A model generated the notes under the pieces. It was not told the origin of the DNA and ran no database searches. It saw nothing but the letters and a program-made list of their open reading frames with translations. Below are positions 1-8,607 of a stretch of DNA of 64,000 nucleotides, piece by piece. Numbering within the stretch: the first letter of the stretch is position 1; the number at the start of each line of letters is the position of its first letter. The stretch lies in NCBI RefSeq assembly GCF_029968015.1, contig NZ_JASCIS010000009.1:62001-126000 (forward strand), written 5' to 3'. Source of the DNA: Streptomyces luteolus. Its GTDB lineage: Bacteria; Actinomycetota; Actinomycetes; Streptomycetales; Streptomycetaceae. A program made the translations under genes and the position numbers.

Positions 1-372
1 GACCAACTCCGCGCCTTCCTCGGCGTGATGGCGTACGACCAGTCCATCGTCACCGACGAGCTGGTCGAGGAGCGCTGGGCCTCCGCCACCGACCCCGAGA
101 CCCGCCTGGGCAACGCCCGCATGGGCGCGGCCTTCGCCGACCCGGCCTGGCAGGAGGACTGGATGCTGTGGCGCGAGGCCCACCGCATCACCCAGCCCGT
201 ACTGCTCACCTGGGGCCGCGAGGACCGGGTCAACCCGCTCGACGGCGCCCTGGTGGCCCTCAAGACCATCCCGGACGCCCGCCTGCACGTCTTCCCGCAC
301 TGCGGGCACTGGGCGCAGGTGGAGCAGGCCGACGAGTTCAACCGGCTGGCCGTGGACTTCTTCTCCCACTAG
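1..372 (+). CDS. hsaD: alpha/beta hydrolase, C-terminal part (HsaD-like)
   Basis: The gene is cut by the left window edge; 123 residues remain. The visible part is the C-terminal half of an alpha/beta-hydrolase: the catalytic Asp lies in GREDRVNP and the catalytic His in PHCGHWAQVEQ, followed by the final helix. The next genes are an extradiol dioxygenase and a flavin reductase, the order of hsaA-hsaD-hsaC-hsaB in actinobacterial steroid degradation. This one should therefore hydrolyse the meta-cleavage product (a 2-hydroxy-6-oxo-dienoate) of the dioxygenase. The function is inferred from context; the nucleophile Ser is outside the window. Confidence 0.8.
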   Translation, partial: DQLRAFLGVMAYDQSIVTDELVEERWASATDPETRLGNARMGAAFADPAWQEDWMLWREAHRITQPVLLTWGREDRVNPLDGALVALKTIPDARLHVFPHCGHWAQVEQADEFNRLAVDFFSH

Positions 373-375
373 CCC

Positions 376-420
376 GTACCCGTACCCGTACCAGTACCCG
401 TCCCCGAATCCGTACTCGTA
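376..420 (+). repeat. degenerate CCCGTA hexamer repeat
   Basis: Short tandem repeat of the hexamer cccgta with drift (cccgtc, cccgaa), filling the gap between the hydrolase stop and the ribosome-binding site (aaggaaa) of the next gene. No coding role seen. Confidence 0.7.
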
Positions 421-433
421 AGGAAAAGCGACC

Positions 434-1327
434 ATGGACATTCGCTCGCTCGGCTATCTCCGCATCGAGACAACCAAGTTGGACGAGTGGCGCACCTACG
501 CCCTCGACATCCTCGGCATGGTCGAGAGCGCCGACAGCACCGAGGACACCCTCTGCCTGCGCATCGACGACCGCAGCCACCGCATCGTCGTCCAGGCGGG
601 CGAGAGCGACCGCCTGATCGCCGCAGGCTGGGAGGTCGCCAACGCCGCCGAACTCGCCCGTGCGGCACGGGAATTGGAGGAGGCGGGCCACGCCGTCAAG
701 CACGCCGACGCCGGGCGGATCGCCGAGCGTCGCGTCCGCGACCTGATCCAGGTGGCCGACCCCTGCGGCAACCCCCTGGAGATCTACTGGGGCCAGGCAC
801 AGGACCACTCCGCGCTCGGCACGCCCTATGGCAACCGCTTCGTCACCAGCGAACTCGGCCTGGGACACGTTGTGTTGCCCGTATCCGACATCGAGGCCGC
901 CCTCGACTTCTACGAGAACCTGCTCGGCTTCCAGCTGCGCGACTCGATGAGGCTGCCCCCGCAGGCCGTCCCGACCGCCACCGAGCAGCGCGACTTCCAC
1001 TGGATGCACTTCCTCAGCCCCAACCGCCGCCACCACAGCCTAGGCCTGTACCCGGGCGCGCTGCCGCCCGGCATCGTGCACTTCATGGTCGAGCTGGAGA
1101 CCCTGGACGACGTGGGCCGCGGCCTGGACCGCATGAACGCCGCAGGCATCCCCATCGCGTCCAGCCTCGGCCGCCACACCAACGACCACATGGTGTCCTT
1201 CTACGCCCAGGCGCCCGGGGGCTTCCAGGTCGAGTACGGCTGGGACGGCCTGATCGTGGATCCCGCCACCTGGGTCGCCAAGGAGATCACCGCCGACAGC
1301 TTCTGGGGCCACCAGTGGAACGGCTGA
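434..1327 (+). CDS. hsaC: type I extradiol dioxygenase (HsaC-like, VOC fold)
   Basis: 297 residues, the normal length for two-domain type I extradiol dioxygenases. The three Fe(II) ligands fall where the family places them: His145 (GLGHVVLPV), His216 (GIVHFMVE) and Glu267 (FQVEYGW). The N-terminal half is the non-catalytic VOC module. Expected reaction: meta-cleavage of a catecholic steroid intermediate with O2. The ATG follows an aaggaaaagcg ribosome-binding site, and the stop overlaps the GTG of the next gene by 13 bases. Assignment to HsaC rather than a generic BphC rests on the neighbours. Confidence 0.85.
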   Translation: MDIRSLGYLRIETTKLDEWRTYALDILGMVESADSTEDTLCLRIDDRSHRIVVQAGESDRLIAAGWEVANAAELARAARELEEAGHAVKHADAGRIAERRVRDLIQVADPCGNPLEIYWGQAQDHSALGTPYGNRFVTSELGLGHVVLPVSDIEAALDFYENLLGFQLRDSMRLPPQAVPTATEQRDFHWMHFLSPNRRHHSLGLYPGALPPGIVHFMVELETLDDVGRGLDRMNAAGIPIASSLGRHTNDHMVSFYAQAPGGFQVEYGWDGLIVDPATWVAKEITADSFWGHQWNG

Positions 1328-1797
1328 TCGAACCGGACGCCTTCCGGGACGTGCTCGGCCGCTTCGCGAGCGGCATCACCGTCGTCGCCGGCCTGGACGA
1401 GGGCGAGCCGGTCGGTTTCGCCTGCCAGTCCTTCGCCTCGCTCTCCCTCGACCCGCCCCTGGTCATGCTCGCCGCCGGGCGTACGTCGGTGAGCTGGCCT
1501 CGGATCGAGCGGGCCGGACGGTTCTGCGTCAACATCCTCGCGGCCGAACAGCGGGATATCTGCGCCGAGTTGGGCCGCAGCGGCCCCGACAAGTTCGCCG
1601 CCGTGCCGTGGAGCGTCAGCGAGCACGGCACCGTCCGGATCGACGGCGCCCTCGCCGCCCTGGAGTGCGAGCTGCGGGCCGTGCACGAAGCAGGCGACCA
1701 CTATCTGGCGACCGCCGAGGTGGTGGCCCTGGACGCCCGCGAGGACGGCAGCCCCCTGCTGTACTTCCGCAGCCGGTACGCCGTGGGGGCGTTCTGA
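1315..1797 (+). CDS. hsaB: flavin reductase (HsaB-like)
   Basis: 160 residues with the flavin-reductase-like split-barrel pattern: FRDVLGRFASGITVV at the N-terminus, FACQSFASLSLDPPLV in the middle and an RFCVNIL strand. These proteins supply reduced FMN/FAD to a two-component monooxygenase; in the steroid pathway HsaB feeds HsaA, which should lie left of the window. The GTG at 1315 is chosen because it gives the usual N-terminus and a 13-base overlap with the dioxygenase gene, typical of translational coupling. The stop TGA overlaps the next ATG by one base. Confidence 0.8.
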   Translation: MERLIEPDAFRDVLGRFASGITVVAGLDEGEPVGFACQSFASLSLDPPLVMLAAGRTSVSWPRIERAGRFCVNILAAEQRDICAELGRSGPDKFAAVPWSVSEHGTVRIDGALAALECELRAVHEAGDHYLATAEVVALDAREDGSPLLYFRSRYAVGAF

Positions 1798-2705
1798 TGC
1801 CCATCGACGTGGCGAAGCTGACCTCCGCGCCGCCCGTGCACACCGACGTCTCGTGGGACGACCGCGACGTACGCCTGTACCACCTGGCGCTCGGCGCCGG
1901 TGTCCCGGAGACCGACCCGGCCGAACTGCGGTACGTGTACGAACGGCACCCGCGGGGCCTGAAGGTCCTGCCGCTGTTCGGCGTGACCGCCGCCAACGTC
2001 GGCTTCCAGGTATTCGAACTCCCGGGCGTGGACGTCGACTTGGCGAGCGCGCTGCACGGCGGCCAGCAGGTCACCGTGCACCGGCCGCTGCCGCCCGCCG
2101 CGAAGGCCTCGGCCGTCACCCGCGTCACCGACGTGTACGACAAGGGCAGGGCCGCCGTCATCGTGCAGGAGTCGACCCTCGTCGGCGAGGACGGGGAACC
2201 GCTGCTCACCCAGCGCAACCAGATCTTCGTGCACGGCGAGGGCGGCTTCGGCGGCGAGCGCGGCCCCTCGGACCGTGCGCCCGCCCCCGACCGCGCCCCC
2301 GACGCCGTGCTCGACCTGCCGACCCTCCCCCAACAGGCCCTGCTCTACCGCCTGTTGGGCGACTGGAACCCCCTGCACGCCGACCCGGAGGTGGCGCGGG
2401 CGGCCGGCCACGACCGGCCGATCCTGCACGGCCTGTGCACCTTCGGGATGGTCGTCAAGGCCGTCGCCGACCGCTTCCTCGACGGCGACGCCGCCGCGAT
2501 CGGCGGCTGCCGCACCCGCTTCGCGGGCGCGTTCCACCCGGGCGAGACCCTCCGGCTCCGCGTCTGGTCGGAGCCGGCCGCGGGCGGCTGGCGGCTTCGC
2601 GCCACCGCCCCCGACCGCGACGACGCACCGGTCCTCGACCACGCCCTGGTGACCACCCTCGACACCGCACGACCCCGCACGAGCAAGCCTGGGAGCACCC
2701 GTTGA
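1797..2705 (+). CDS. MaoC-type enoyl-CoA hydratase (double hot-dog)
   Basis: 302 residues. The C-terminal hot-dog carries the hydratase-2 signature: DWNPLHADPEVA with the catalytic Asp and His, then PILHGLCTFG. The N-terminal hot-dog lacks it, as in the fused (R)-specific hydratases of the HSD17B4/ChsH type. Likely role: hydration of an enoyl-CoA during steroid side-chain or ring beta-oxidation. The ATG overlaps the flavin-reductase stop (TGATG) and the stop overlaps the TTG start of the next gene, so the gene sits inside a tightly coupled operon. Confidence 0.8.
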   Translation: MPIDVAKLTSAPPVHTDVSWDDRDVRLYHLALGAGVPETDPAELRYVYERHPRGLKVLPLFGVTAANVGFQVFELPGVDVDLASALHGGQQVTVHRPLPPAAKASAVTRVTDVYDKGRAAVIVQESTLVGEDGEPLLTQRNQIFVHGEGGFGGERGPSDRAPAPDRAPDAVLDLPTLPQQALLYRLLGDWNPLHADPEVARAAGHDRPILHGLCTFGMVVKAVADRFLDGDAAAIGGCRTRFAGAFHPGETLRLRVWSEPAAGGWRLRATAPDRDDAPVLDHALVTTLDTARPRTSKPGSTR

Positions 2706-4384
2706 CTGAACACTGGGACCACACGTACGACGTGGTGGTGGTCGGGTCGGGCGCCGCCGGGATGGCGGCCGCGATCACGGCCCGACTGCGTGGACTGACC
2801 GCGCTCGTGGTCGAGAAGACCGACCGCTACGGCGGCTCCACCGCACTCTCCGGCGGCGGCGTCTGGATTCCGGACAACCTGCACCACGAGGCGGCCGGCC
2901 TCGGCGACACCCCGGAGCAGGGCCGCGCCTACCTCGACGCCACCGTCGGCGACCGCGTCCCGGCCGAGCGCAAGGACGCCTTCCTCGCCCACGGCCCGGC
3001 CATGCTGCGCGAGTTCCACGACAGGACCGATGTCCGCTTCTGCTACGTCCCGGACTACTCCGACTACTACCCGGAACGCCCTGGCGGCTTCCCGCAGGGC
3101 CGCTCCATCGAGCCGGAGATGTTCGACCTCAAACGGCTCACACCGGAACAGCGGGCCGGCATGCGCCGGGCGGGACTCCCCACGTACGGACTCACCATCA
3201 CCACCCGCGACTTCCGCCACCTCAACATGGTGGGCCGCACCTGGAAGGGCCGTCGGACCTCGCTCAAGGTGGGCGCGCGGGCCGTGAAGAACCTCGCCAC
3301 CGGCCGGAAGATGCTCTCCCTCGGCGAGGCCCTGGTCGCCCGGATGCGGCACTCCCTCGACCGCCACGGCGCCGACCTCTGGCTGTCCGTACCCGTCACC
3401 GGCCTGGTCACGGAGGGGCAGCGGATCACCGGCGTACGCGTCGAGCGCGCCGGCCGGGAGATCGCCGTACGCGCCACGGGCGGCGTCGTCCTCGCCTCCG
3501 GCGGCTTCTCCCACAGCCCGGAGCTGCGCGAGAAGTTCCTGCCGTCGCCCACCTCCACCGAGTGGACCGCCGCGGCCGAGGGACAGACGGGCGACGGGCT
3601 CGAACTCGCCCTGGCCGCGGGCGCGGCCACCGATCTGATGGACAAGGTGTGGGGCGGCCCCATGGTCGTGGCCCCCGGCGCGAAGCCCTTCTTCCTCGTC
3701 GCCGACCGCGGCATCCCCGGCATGGTGATCGTGAACCAGGCGGGCGAGCGCTACACCAACGAGGCCTGCCCGTACCACGCGTTCGTGGACGCGATGTACG
3801 CGAACGACAGGCCGGACGCCTCCACCGTCCCGTCCTGGATGATCCTCGACGCCGCCGCCAAGTCCCGCTACATGATCACCGGCCTCTTCCCGGGGCAGCC
3901 GTTCCCCAAGCAGTGGACCGAGAGCGGCTTCGTGAAGAAGGCCGACACGCTCGACGAACTCGCCGTACGCACGGGCCTGCCCGCGACCCGGCTGCGCGCC
4001 ACCGTCGACCGCTTCAACGCCTTCGCCCGCGCCGGCCGCGACGAGGACTTCCACCGCGGCGACAGCGCCTACGACCGCTACTACGGCGACCCGACGCTCA
4101 CCAACCCCAACCTGGCGCCCGTGACGAAGGGCCCCTTCTACGCCGTACCCCTCCAGCCCGGCGACATCGGCACCAAGGGCGGCGCGGTCACCGACGCCCG
4201 GGCGCGGGTCCTGCGGGAGGACGGCACGCCGATCGAGGGGCTGTACGCCTCGGGCAACGTCGCGGCCGCGGTGATGGGGGAGACGTACCCCGGTCCGGGG
4301 GCGACCATCGGCCCGGCGATGACGTTCAGCTGGATCGCGGTCAACCACATCGCGGGCCGCGACCAGTCGACCCGTACCGCCTGA
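2702..4384 (+). CDS. kstD: 3-ketosteroid delta-1-dehydrogenase (KstD-like flavoprotein)
   Basis: 560 residues. The N-terminal FAD motif is GSGAAG at residues 15-20 after a VVVV strand. The C-terminus carries the conserved flavin-binding run YASGNVAAAVMGETYPGPG and GPAMTFSW, characteristic of KstD and related delta-dehydrogenases. Expected reaction: FAD-dependent 1,2-dehydrogenation of 3-oxosteroids, the step that precedes ring-B opening. The TTG at 2702 overlaps the upstream stop (TTGA) and gives the right N-terminus. Delta-4 (5-alpha) dehydrogenase activity is an alternative within the same family. Confidence 0.85.
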   Translation: MTEHWDHTYDVVVVGSGAAGMAAAITARLRGLTALVVEKTDRYGGSTALSGGGVWIPDNLHHEAAGLGDTPEQGRAYLDATVGDRVPAERKDAFLAHGPAMLREFHDRTDVRFCYVPDYSDYYPERPGGFPQGRSIEPEMFDLKRLTPEQRAGMRRAGLPTYGLTITTRDFRHLNMVGRTWKGRRTSLKVGARAVKNLATGRKMLSLGEALVARMRHSLDRHGADLWLSVPVTGLVTEGQRITGVRVERAGREIAVRATGGVVLASGGFSHSPELREKFLPSPTSTEWTAAAEGQTGDGLELALAAGAATDLMDKVWGGPMVVAPGAKPFFLVADRGIPGMVIVNQAGERYTNEACPYHAFVDAMYANDRPDASTVPSWMILDAAAKSRYMITGLFPGQPFPKQWTESGFVKKADTLDELAVRTGLPATRLRATVDRFNAFARAGRDEDFHRGDSAYDRYYGDPTLTNPNLAPVTKGPFYAVPLQPGDIGTKGGAVTDARARVLREDGTPIEGLYASGNVAAAVMGETYPGPGATIGPAMTFSWIAVNHIAGRDQSTRTA

Positions 4385-4444
4385 CTGGCGCATGCGTACC
4401 GCCTGAGTACCGCGTCCGTACCGTCGCAGAGAGAGGGAGCACCC

Positions 4445-5221
4445 ATGCCCCGTACGTACCTCGTCACCGGAGCGGCCTCAGGCATCGGCAGAGCCACCGC
4501 GGACCTCCTGCGCGCCCGGGGCCACACGGTGATCGGCGCCGACCTCAAGGACAGCGACATCGCCGCCGACCTCGCGAGCGCCGAGGGAAGGGCCGAACTC
4601 GTCGCCCGTACAGCGGAGTTGACCGATGGCCGACTCGACGCCGTCATCGCCTGCGCGGGCATCGCGCGCTTCGAGCCGCGTACCGTCCAGGTCAACCACT
4701 TCGGCGCCGTCGCCACCCTGGAGGGCCTCCGCCCGATTCTCGCGGCAGGATCCGCACCCCGCGCCCTCGTCATCGGCTCCATCGACGCGGTCCACCCGAC
4801 CGACGCGGCGACGGTCGAAGCGGCACTCGCGGGCGACGAGGAGGCGGCCGTGGCCGCGGCCCAGGCGGCGGTCGACCGCGGCGAGGGACACCTCGCGTAC
4901 TCCTCGTCGAAGGCGGCGATCTCACGCTGGGTGCGGCGGGCCGCCGTCACCGCCGACTGGGCCGGAGCGGGCATCCCCCTCAACGCGGTCGGCCCCGGTG
5001 TCGTCCTCACACCCATGACCCGGCCGCTCCTGGACGACCCCGAGACGCGCCCCCTGGTCGAGCAGAGCGTCCCGATGCCGCTGCACGGCCACGCCACCCC
5101 CGAGGACCTGGCCCCGCTGATCGCCTGGCTGACCTCCCCGGAGAACACCCTCGTCACCGGCCAGATCGTCTTCGCCGACGGGGGAGCGGACGCGGTGCTG
5201 CGGGGGGACGGGGCCTGGTGA
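4445..5221 (+). CDS. short-chain dehydrogenase, 3-alpha-hydroxysteroid dehydrogenase-like
   Basis: 258 residues. Classic SDR features: TGAASGIG cofactor loop at the N-terminus, Ser112 in IGSID, Tyr152 and Lys156 in YSSSK. The helical insert between catalytic Ser and Tyr (about residues 120-145) is seen in 3-alpha-HSD/carbonyl reductases and coniferyl-alcohol dehydrogenases. With KstD just upstream, oxidation of a 3-hydroxysteroid to the 3-ketone is the natural role. A gagaggga ribosome-binding site precedes the ATG. Last recognisable gene of the operon. Confidence 0.8.
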   Translation: MPRTYLVTGAASGIGRATADLLRARGHTVIGADLKDSDIAADLASAEGRAELVARTAELTDGRLDAVIACAGIARFEPRTVQVNHFGAVATLEGLRPILAAGSAPRALVIGSIDAVHPTDAATVEAALAGDEEAAVAAAQAAVDRGEGHLAYSSSKAAISRWVRRAAVTADWAGAGIPLNAVGPGVVLTPMTRPLLDDPETRPLVEQSVPMPLHGHATPEDLAPLIAWLTSPENTLVTGQIVFADGGADAVLRGDGAW

Positions 5222-5286
5222 CCGGGGAACCGGGCTTGGTGACCGGGGGACCGGGCTTGGTGACCGGGGAACCGGGCTTGGTGACC
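5217..5286 (+). repeat. 21-bp tandem repeat, 3.3 copies
   Basis: Unit ggtgaccggggaaccgggct plus t, three copies nearly identical followed by a partial fourth. It begins inside the last codons of the SDR gene and runs into the gap before the convergent ku stop. It may be a recent slippage expansion. Confidence 0.85.
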
Positions 5287-5308
5287 TCGGGCGGGCGAGC
5301 ACCGAGGG

Positions 5309-6337
5309 TCAAGCAGCACCCTTGCCGCGGCGGCGGTCGCTTCGGGACAGCGCGTCGATGAGATCTTGTTTGCTCATCTTGGATCGGCCCGCGATGTCCT
5401 GCCCGGACGCCCGCTCGTAGAGCTCCGCCTTGCTCAGTCGCCGCAGGTCGTCCTGATTCTCGTCTTGGCCGGCGCGGGGCGAGGAGGTGCGTGCCGCAGT
5501 CGTCTCGGCGGTACGACAGCGACCTCGGCCCGCGGCCTTCTTCCGCCCGCCCTTGAGCTTCCGGGCGTGGTCGAGGCTGCCTCGCAGGGCATCCATGAGG
5601 TCGATGACGTTGGTGGCCTCGGGCGCGTCCTCGGCCGCCTCGACCTCGTGCCCCTCGGCCTTCGCCCGAACCAGCTCATGGACCTTCTCCTGGTACGTGT
5701 CCTGATAGCGGCTCGGATCCCAGGCGGAAGTCAGGGTGTCGATCAGCTGGGCGGCCATCTCGCGTTCCTTGGCCTTCCCCTGGCGGCCGGACGGCAGTTC
5801 GGGCAGTTCTTCGGCGGGGTCGCGGACTTCGTCCGCCCAGTGAAGGGTCTGCAGCACCAGGATCTTGTCCTCGGCTCGCAGCGCCGTCAGATACTGCTTG
5901 CCGCGCATCACGAACGTGGCGATGCCCGCCTTGTTCTTCTTCGCGAGCGCCGCGCGCAGCAGTTCGTAGACCTTCGTGTGCTCCTGGCCGCGGGGCGCGA
6001 GGTAGTACGTCCGATCGAAGTAGACCGGCTCGATCTCGCTCAGGTCGACGAAGTCACTGATGTCGATGGCCCGGGAGCGGCCGGGCGCGATCTCGTCCAG
6101 TTCGTCGGGATCGACGATCACGTACTCTCCCTCGGCCACCTCGTAGCCCTTGACGATGTTCTCGGGAGCGACCTGCCGTCCCGTACGTTCGTTGACCCGC
6201 CGGTTGCGGATCCGGTCGGCGCTGCCGCGCTGCAGGTGGTGGAAGTGGATCGTGTGGTCCTCGACCGCCGTGTACAGGCCGACGGGCACGCTGACGAGCC
6301 CGAAGGTGATGACACCGGTCCAGATCGCGCGTGCCAT
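5309..6337 (-). CDS. ku: Ku protein (bacterial NHEJ)
   Basis: 342 residues, beginning [19 protein letters not shown], the hallmark of bacterial Ku. The core beta-barrel and ring (about residues 1-255) is followed by a Lys/Arg-rich linker and a C-terminal SAP-like module ([10 protein letters not shown] ... [10 protein letters not shown]). It should form a homodimeric ring on double-strand ends and recruit LigD. No ligD is in the window. The ATG is chosen for the family N-terminus. It is convergent with the steroid operon. Confidence 0.95.
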   Translation of the reverse strand: MARAIWTGVITFGLVSVPVGLYTAVEDHTIHFHHLQRGSADRIRNRRVNERTGRQVAPENIVKGYEVAEGEYVIVDPDELDEIAPGRSRAIDISDFVDLSEIEPVYFDRTYYLAPRGQEHTKVYELLRAALAKKNKAGIATFVMRGKQYLTALRAEDKILVLQTLHWADEVRDPAEELPELPSGRQGKAKEREMAAQLIDTLTSAWDPSRYQDTYQEKVHELVRAKAEGHEVEAAEDAPEATNVIDLMDALRGSLDHARKLKGGRKKAAGRGRCRTAETTAARTSSPRAGQDENQDDLRRLSKAELYERASGQDIAGRSKMSKQDLIDALSRSDRRRGKGAA

Positions 6338-6627
6338 GTCCGACTCCCGACGCCGCCCGTCACCGTGAGCGCGTCCGCTGCGTCCCGCGCTCGTTGGATC
6401 AACGCTGACACCTCGGCAGGCGGGGCGCACGGCGGATCGGCCACGGGCTTCGGTCAGAGCCTTTCCGTGCCATGGACAGGCGGCGATCCAGCCCCTGGAA
6501 AGGGCGCCAAATTCTGCTGCCGGAAGGGGAGTTGGCCTCGTCACCCTACGGCGTGAGGCTCCAAGGTGTGTACGGGGCGAGCTCGGCCTACCTTGGGGGT
6601 GTAAGCCTTTTCGAATGAGGAGGAGCC

Positions 6628-6819
6628 ATGACCGGCAAGGGCCGCATGGACAAAGCGAAAGGCAAGGCCAAGGAAGTGGCCGGAAAGGTCACGGGGAATC
6701 GCGAGCAGGAGATCGAGGGAAAGACCGATCAGGCCCGCGGTGAGGTGAAGAAGCTTCGCGGCAAGGCTGAGGAGCGCATACGCAGAGCCCGCCGCTCCAT
6801 GCGCGGAGAACCCCACTGA
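6628..6819 (+). CDS. CsbD family stress protein
   Basis: 63 residues, highly charged, with the CsbD pattern [18 protein letters not shown] ... [16 protein letters not shown] strong aggaggagcc ribosome-binding site lies just ahead. CsbD proteins are general-stress (sigma-B-type) proteins of unknown biochemical role. A second copy sits at 51304-51504 and matches over most of its length. Confidence 0.9.
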   Translation: MTGKGRMDKAKGKAKEVAGKVTGNREQEIEGKTDQARGEVKKLRGKAEERIRRARRSMRGEPH

Positions 6820-6912
6820 CCCCATGTGACGCAGTCAGCAGCCCGGCGCGCAGCGCCCCGCCGATGGGATCACGGGGAACGCGTGCCGGGCTCGCGTTGT
6901 CTTCCGGTTCGC

Positions 6913-7068
6913 CTACCAGTAGTGCCGCCGCCCGGCTACCGCGTGCCCGAGCGAGCCGAGGAGCCACAGCACGGCACCGATCACGAGCAGCACCGCGCCG
7001 ATCGTCGTGAGGATGGAGATTCCGGCGATCAGGCCGATGATCAGGAGTATCAGACCAATTACGATCAT
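6913..7068 (-). CDS. DUF6131 family small membrane protein
   Basis: 51 residues. It starts MIVIGLILLIIGLIAGISIL and has two hydrophobic helices separated by TTIGA, ending in GHAVAGRRHYW. This matches the DUF6131 small membrane proteins that are widespread in actinomycetes. A ggagg ribosome-binding site precedes the ATG. Function unknown. Three AT-rich direct repeats lie 39-83 bases upstream of its start. Confidence 0.85.
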   Translation of the reverse strand: MIVIGLILLIIGLIAGISILTTIGAVLLVIGAVLWLLGSLGHAVAGRRHYW

Positions 7069-7106
7069 TTCTGCCTCCGCTTCTCGGACTTGCTTCGCAT
7101 ACGCGT

Positions 7107-7151
7107 CTCTCTGAATTGTGCGCTCTCTGATTTGTGCTCTCTGAATATGTG
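7107..7151 (-). promoter_or_regulatory. three direct repeats upstream of the DUF6131 gene
   Basis: CTCTCTGAATTGTG (7107-7120), CTCTCTGATTTGTG (7123-7136) and CTCTCTGAATATGTG (7137-7151) are near-identical, in an AT-rich patch unlike the flanks. Position suggests an operator or promoter element for the minus-strand gene starting at 7068; this is inference. Confidence 0.5.
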
Positions 7152-7249
7152 GTCACTCAAATTACGTCGAGTGCCCCGTCGGCCGCCTCGCCCGGGCGAG
7201 GAGCTCGGCGGGGCCGAACTCCTCGCTCGCCGGGAAGTATCCGTACCGG

Positions 7250-7726
7250 TCACATCGGCGGCGGCGGGCCCTCGGGCCGGATGCGCCCGCGCCATCCCTC
7301 GCCGGAGGCGCCGCCGCCCTCGACGTAGTCCTTGAACCGGCGAAGGTCTCCCTTCACTCGACGGTCGATGACACCCAGCGCGTCCGCGCCCTTCTCCGCG
7401 GCACCGCTCGGCTCGACATCCATGGTGAGCTCGACCCGCGTGTGCATGTCGTCGATCGGCTCGAACCGGACGGAGCCGCGCTGCGACGTCTCGCCGCCCA
7501 CGGTCCGCCAGGTGATCCGGTCGTCGGCCAGCTGGTCGACGATCTCCGTATCGAACTCCCGCTGCACGCCGCCGATGCTGGTCACCCAGTGGTTGTGCCG
7601 GTCGTCGAGCTGCCTGACCTCATCGACCCCGTCCATGAACTGCGGAAATTCCTCGAACTGCGTCCACTGGTCGTACGCCGCACGGAGCGGCACCTCCACC
7701 TCGACTGCTTCCTTGACTGTGGTCAC
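7250..7726 (-). CDS. SRPBCC family protein (polyketide cyclase/dehydrase-like)
   Basis: 158 residues from a GTG preceded by ggaggga. The N-terminal strand VKEAVEVEVPLRAAYDQWTQ and the motif FEEFPQFMDGVDEV are typical of the helix-grip START/SRPBCC family often found beside stress and gas-vesicle genes in Streptomyces. It probably binds a hydrophobic ligand. The C-terminus is Gly/Pro-rich. It lies downstream of gvpK on the same strand. Confidence 0.8.
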   Translation of the reverse strand: MTTVKEAVEVEVPLRAAYDQWTQFEEFPQFMDGVDEVRQLDDRHNHWVTSIGGVQREFDTEIVDQLADDRITWRTVGGETSQRGSVRFEPIDDMHTRVELTMDVEPSGAAEKGADALGVIDRRVKGDLRRFKDYVEGGGASGEGWRGRIRPEGPPPPM

Positions 7727-7800
7727 CGGTCTCTCCCTCCGTGGGTGGCCTCGTGTGTGTCGCGCACCGGGTACCCGAGGACTCCGGACGTGAACGTGTC

Positions 7801-8253
7801 TCAGTCCGAAGGCGGCAGCAGAGTGCCCAGCGGACCCAGGTCGAGGTTGAGGTCCTCCATGGCCAGCCCGTACTGCGCGCACAGCTCACTCATCCGCTCA
7901 TGCAGCACCATCAGCGTCGCCCCCAGCCGTTCTTCCTGCTCCTCGGTGAGGTCTCCCTCGTCGACACGGTGCAGCGCCTGGCGCTCCATGAGCTGGCGCA
8001 GCAGTTCCACCACGGTGAGGACCAGCCTGATGAGGTCCCGCTCCACGGTGTCGGGGTCCGAGGAGATCCGGCGCGCGGGAGTGTGGGCGCGTCCGCTCGG
8101 CGGGGGCAGATCGCGAGGCGCGGCGGGCAGGAGGCGGAAGGCGCGTTCGGCCGCCCCGCGATCTCCTCCAGGCGTCCGGTCGGCCCGCCGGGCGCGGGAC
8201 CGGCCCCCGCCGGCACCCTCAGCCCCGGCCCCGCCGGCACCCTCAGTCGTCAT
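7801..8253 (-). CDS. gvpK: gas vesicle protein GvpK
   Basis: 150 residues. The C-terminal half is the GvpK domain (DTVERDLIRLVLTVVELLRQ, LMERQALHRVDEGDL, LGPLGTLLPPSD); the first 55 residues are an Arg/Pro/Ala-rich extension. GvpK is an accessory protein of gas vesicle assembly. The ATG lies inside the end of the upstream GvpA-family gene (11-base overlap). No gvpF/L, gvpG, gvpO or gvpN gene is nearby. Confidence 0.9.
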   Translation of the reverse strand: MTTEGAGGAGAEGAGGGRSRARRADRTPGGDRGAAERAFRLLPAAPRDLPPPSGRAHTPARRISSDPDTVERDLIRLVLTVVELLRQLMERQALHRVDEGDLTEEQEERLGATLMVLHERMSELCAQYGLAMEDLNLDLGPLGTLLPPSD

Positions 8254-8497
8254 GGCCGCCTCGCGAGGGCGTCGTGCCGGAGGGCAGGGTCTCGGCCCAT
8301 GGCGGGGGATTCTGCGCGCTGACGGAGACGATCAGCGCCCTGAGCGAGACACGCACCAGATCGATGTCGGCGATGGAGAGAACGACGTCACCGGTCAGGA
8401 CGACACCACCGCTGAGCAGGCGGTCGAGCAGGTCGATGAGAGCGACCTGTCGCTGTGCCAGCGCCTCCGCCGAGGACGGCGGGTCGGGAGTCGTCAT
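8243..8497 (-). CDS. gvpJ: GvpA-family gas vesicle protein (GvpJ/GvpS type)
   Basis: 84 residues. The core ALIDLLDRLLSGGVVLTGDV then SIADIDLVRVSLRALIVSV is the GvpA/GvpJ fold. The Pro/Ser-rich N- and C-tails fit the minor GvpJ/GvpS subunits rather than the major GvpA. It overlaps gvpK and is probably its operon mate. A complete gas vesicle cluster is not present here, so it is either a remnant or serves a different shell-like role. Confidence 0.85.
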   Translation of the reverse strand: MTTPDPPSSAEALAQRQVALIDLLDRLLSGGVVLTGDVVLSIADIDLVRVSLRALIVSVSAQNPPPWAETLPSGTTPSRGGHDD

Positions 8498-8607
8498 GGC
8501 CCAGGGCCCGTCGACGTCGACGAGGAGTAACCGGAGGAGCGGTCCGAGCCGCGGGGAGTGAGACTACCTGAAGGGGCATTCGCGCGACCTGAGAGAGGAG
8601 CGATGAC

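Noticed and set aside
487..1300. Extended N-terminus of the flavin reductase frame
   Set aside because: The upstream part is an Arg/Pro-rich shadow of the dioxygenase gene; the GTG at 1315 gives the family N-terminus.
2345..4393. Long minus-strand frame opposite kstD
   Set aside because: High-GC antisense openness; kstD on the plus strand has full flavoprotein motifs.
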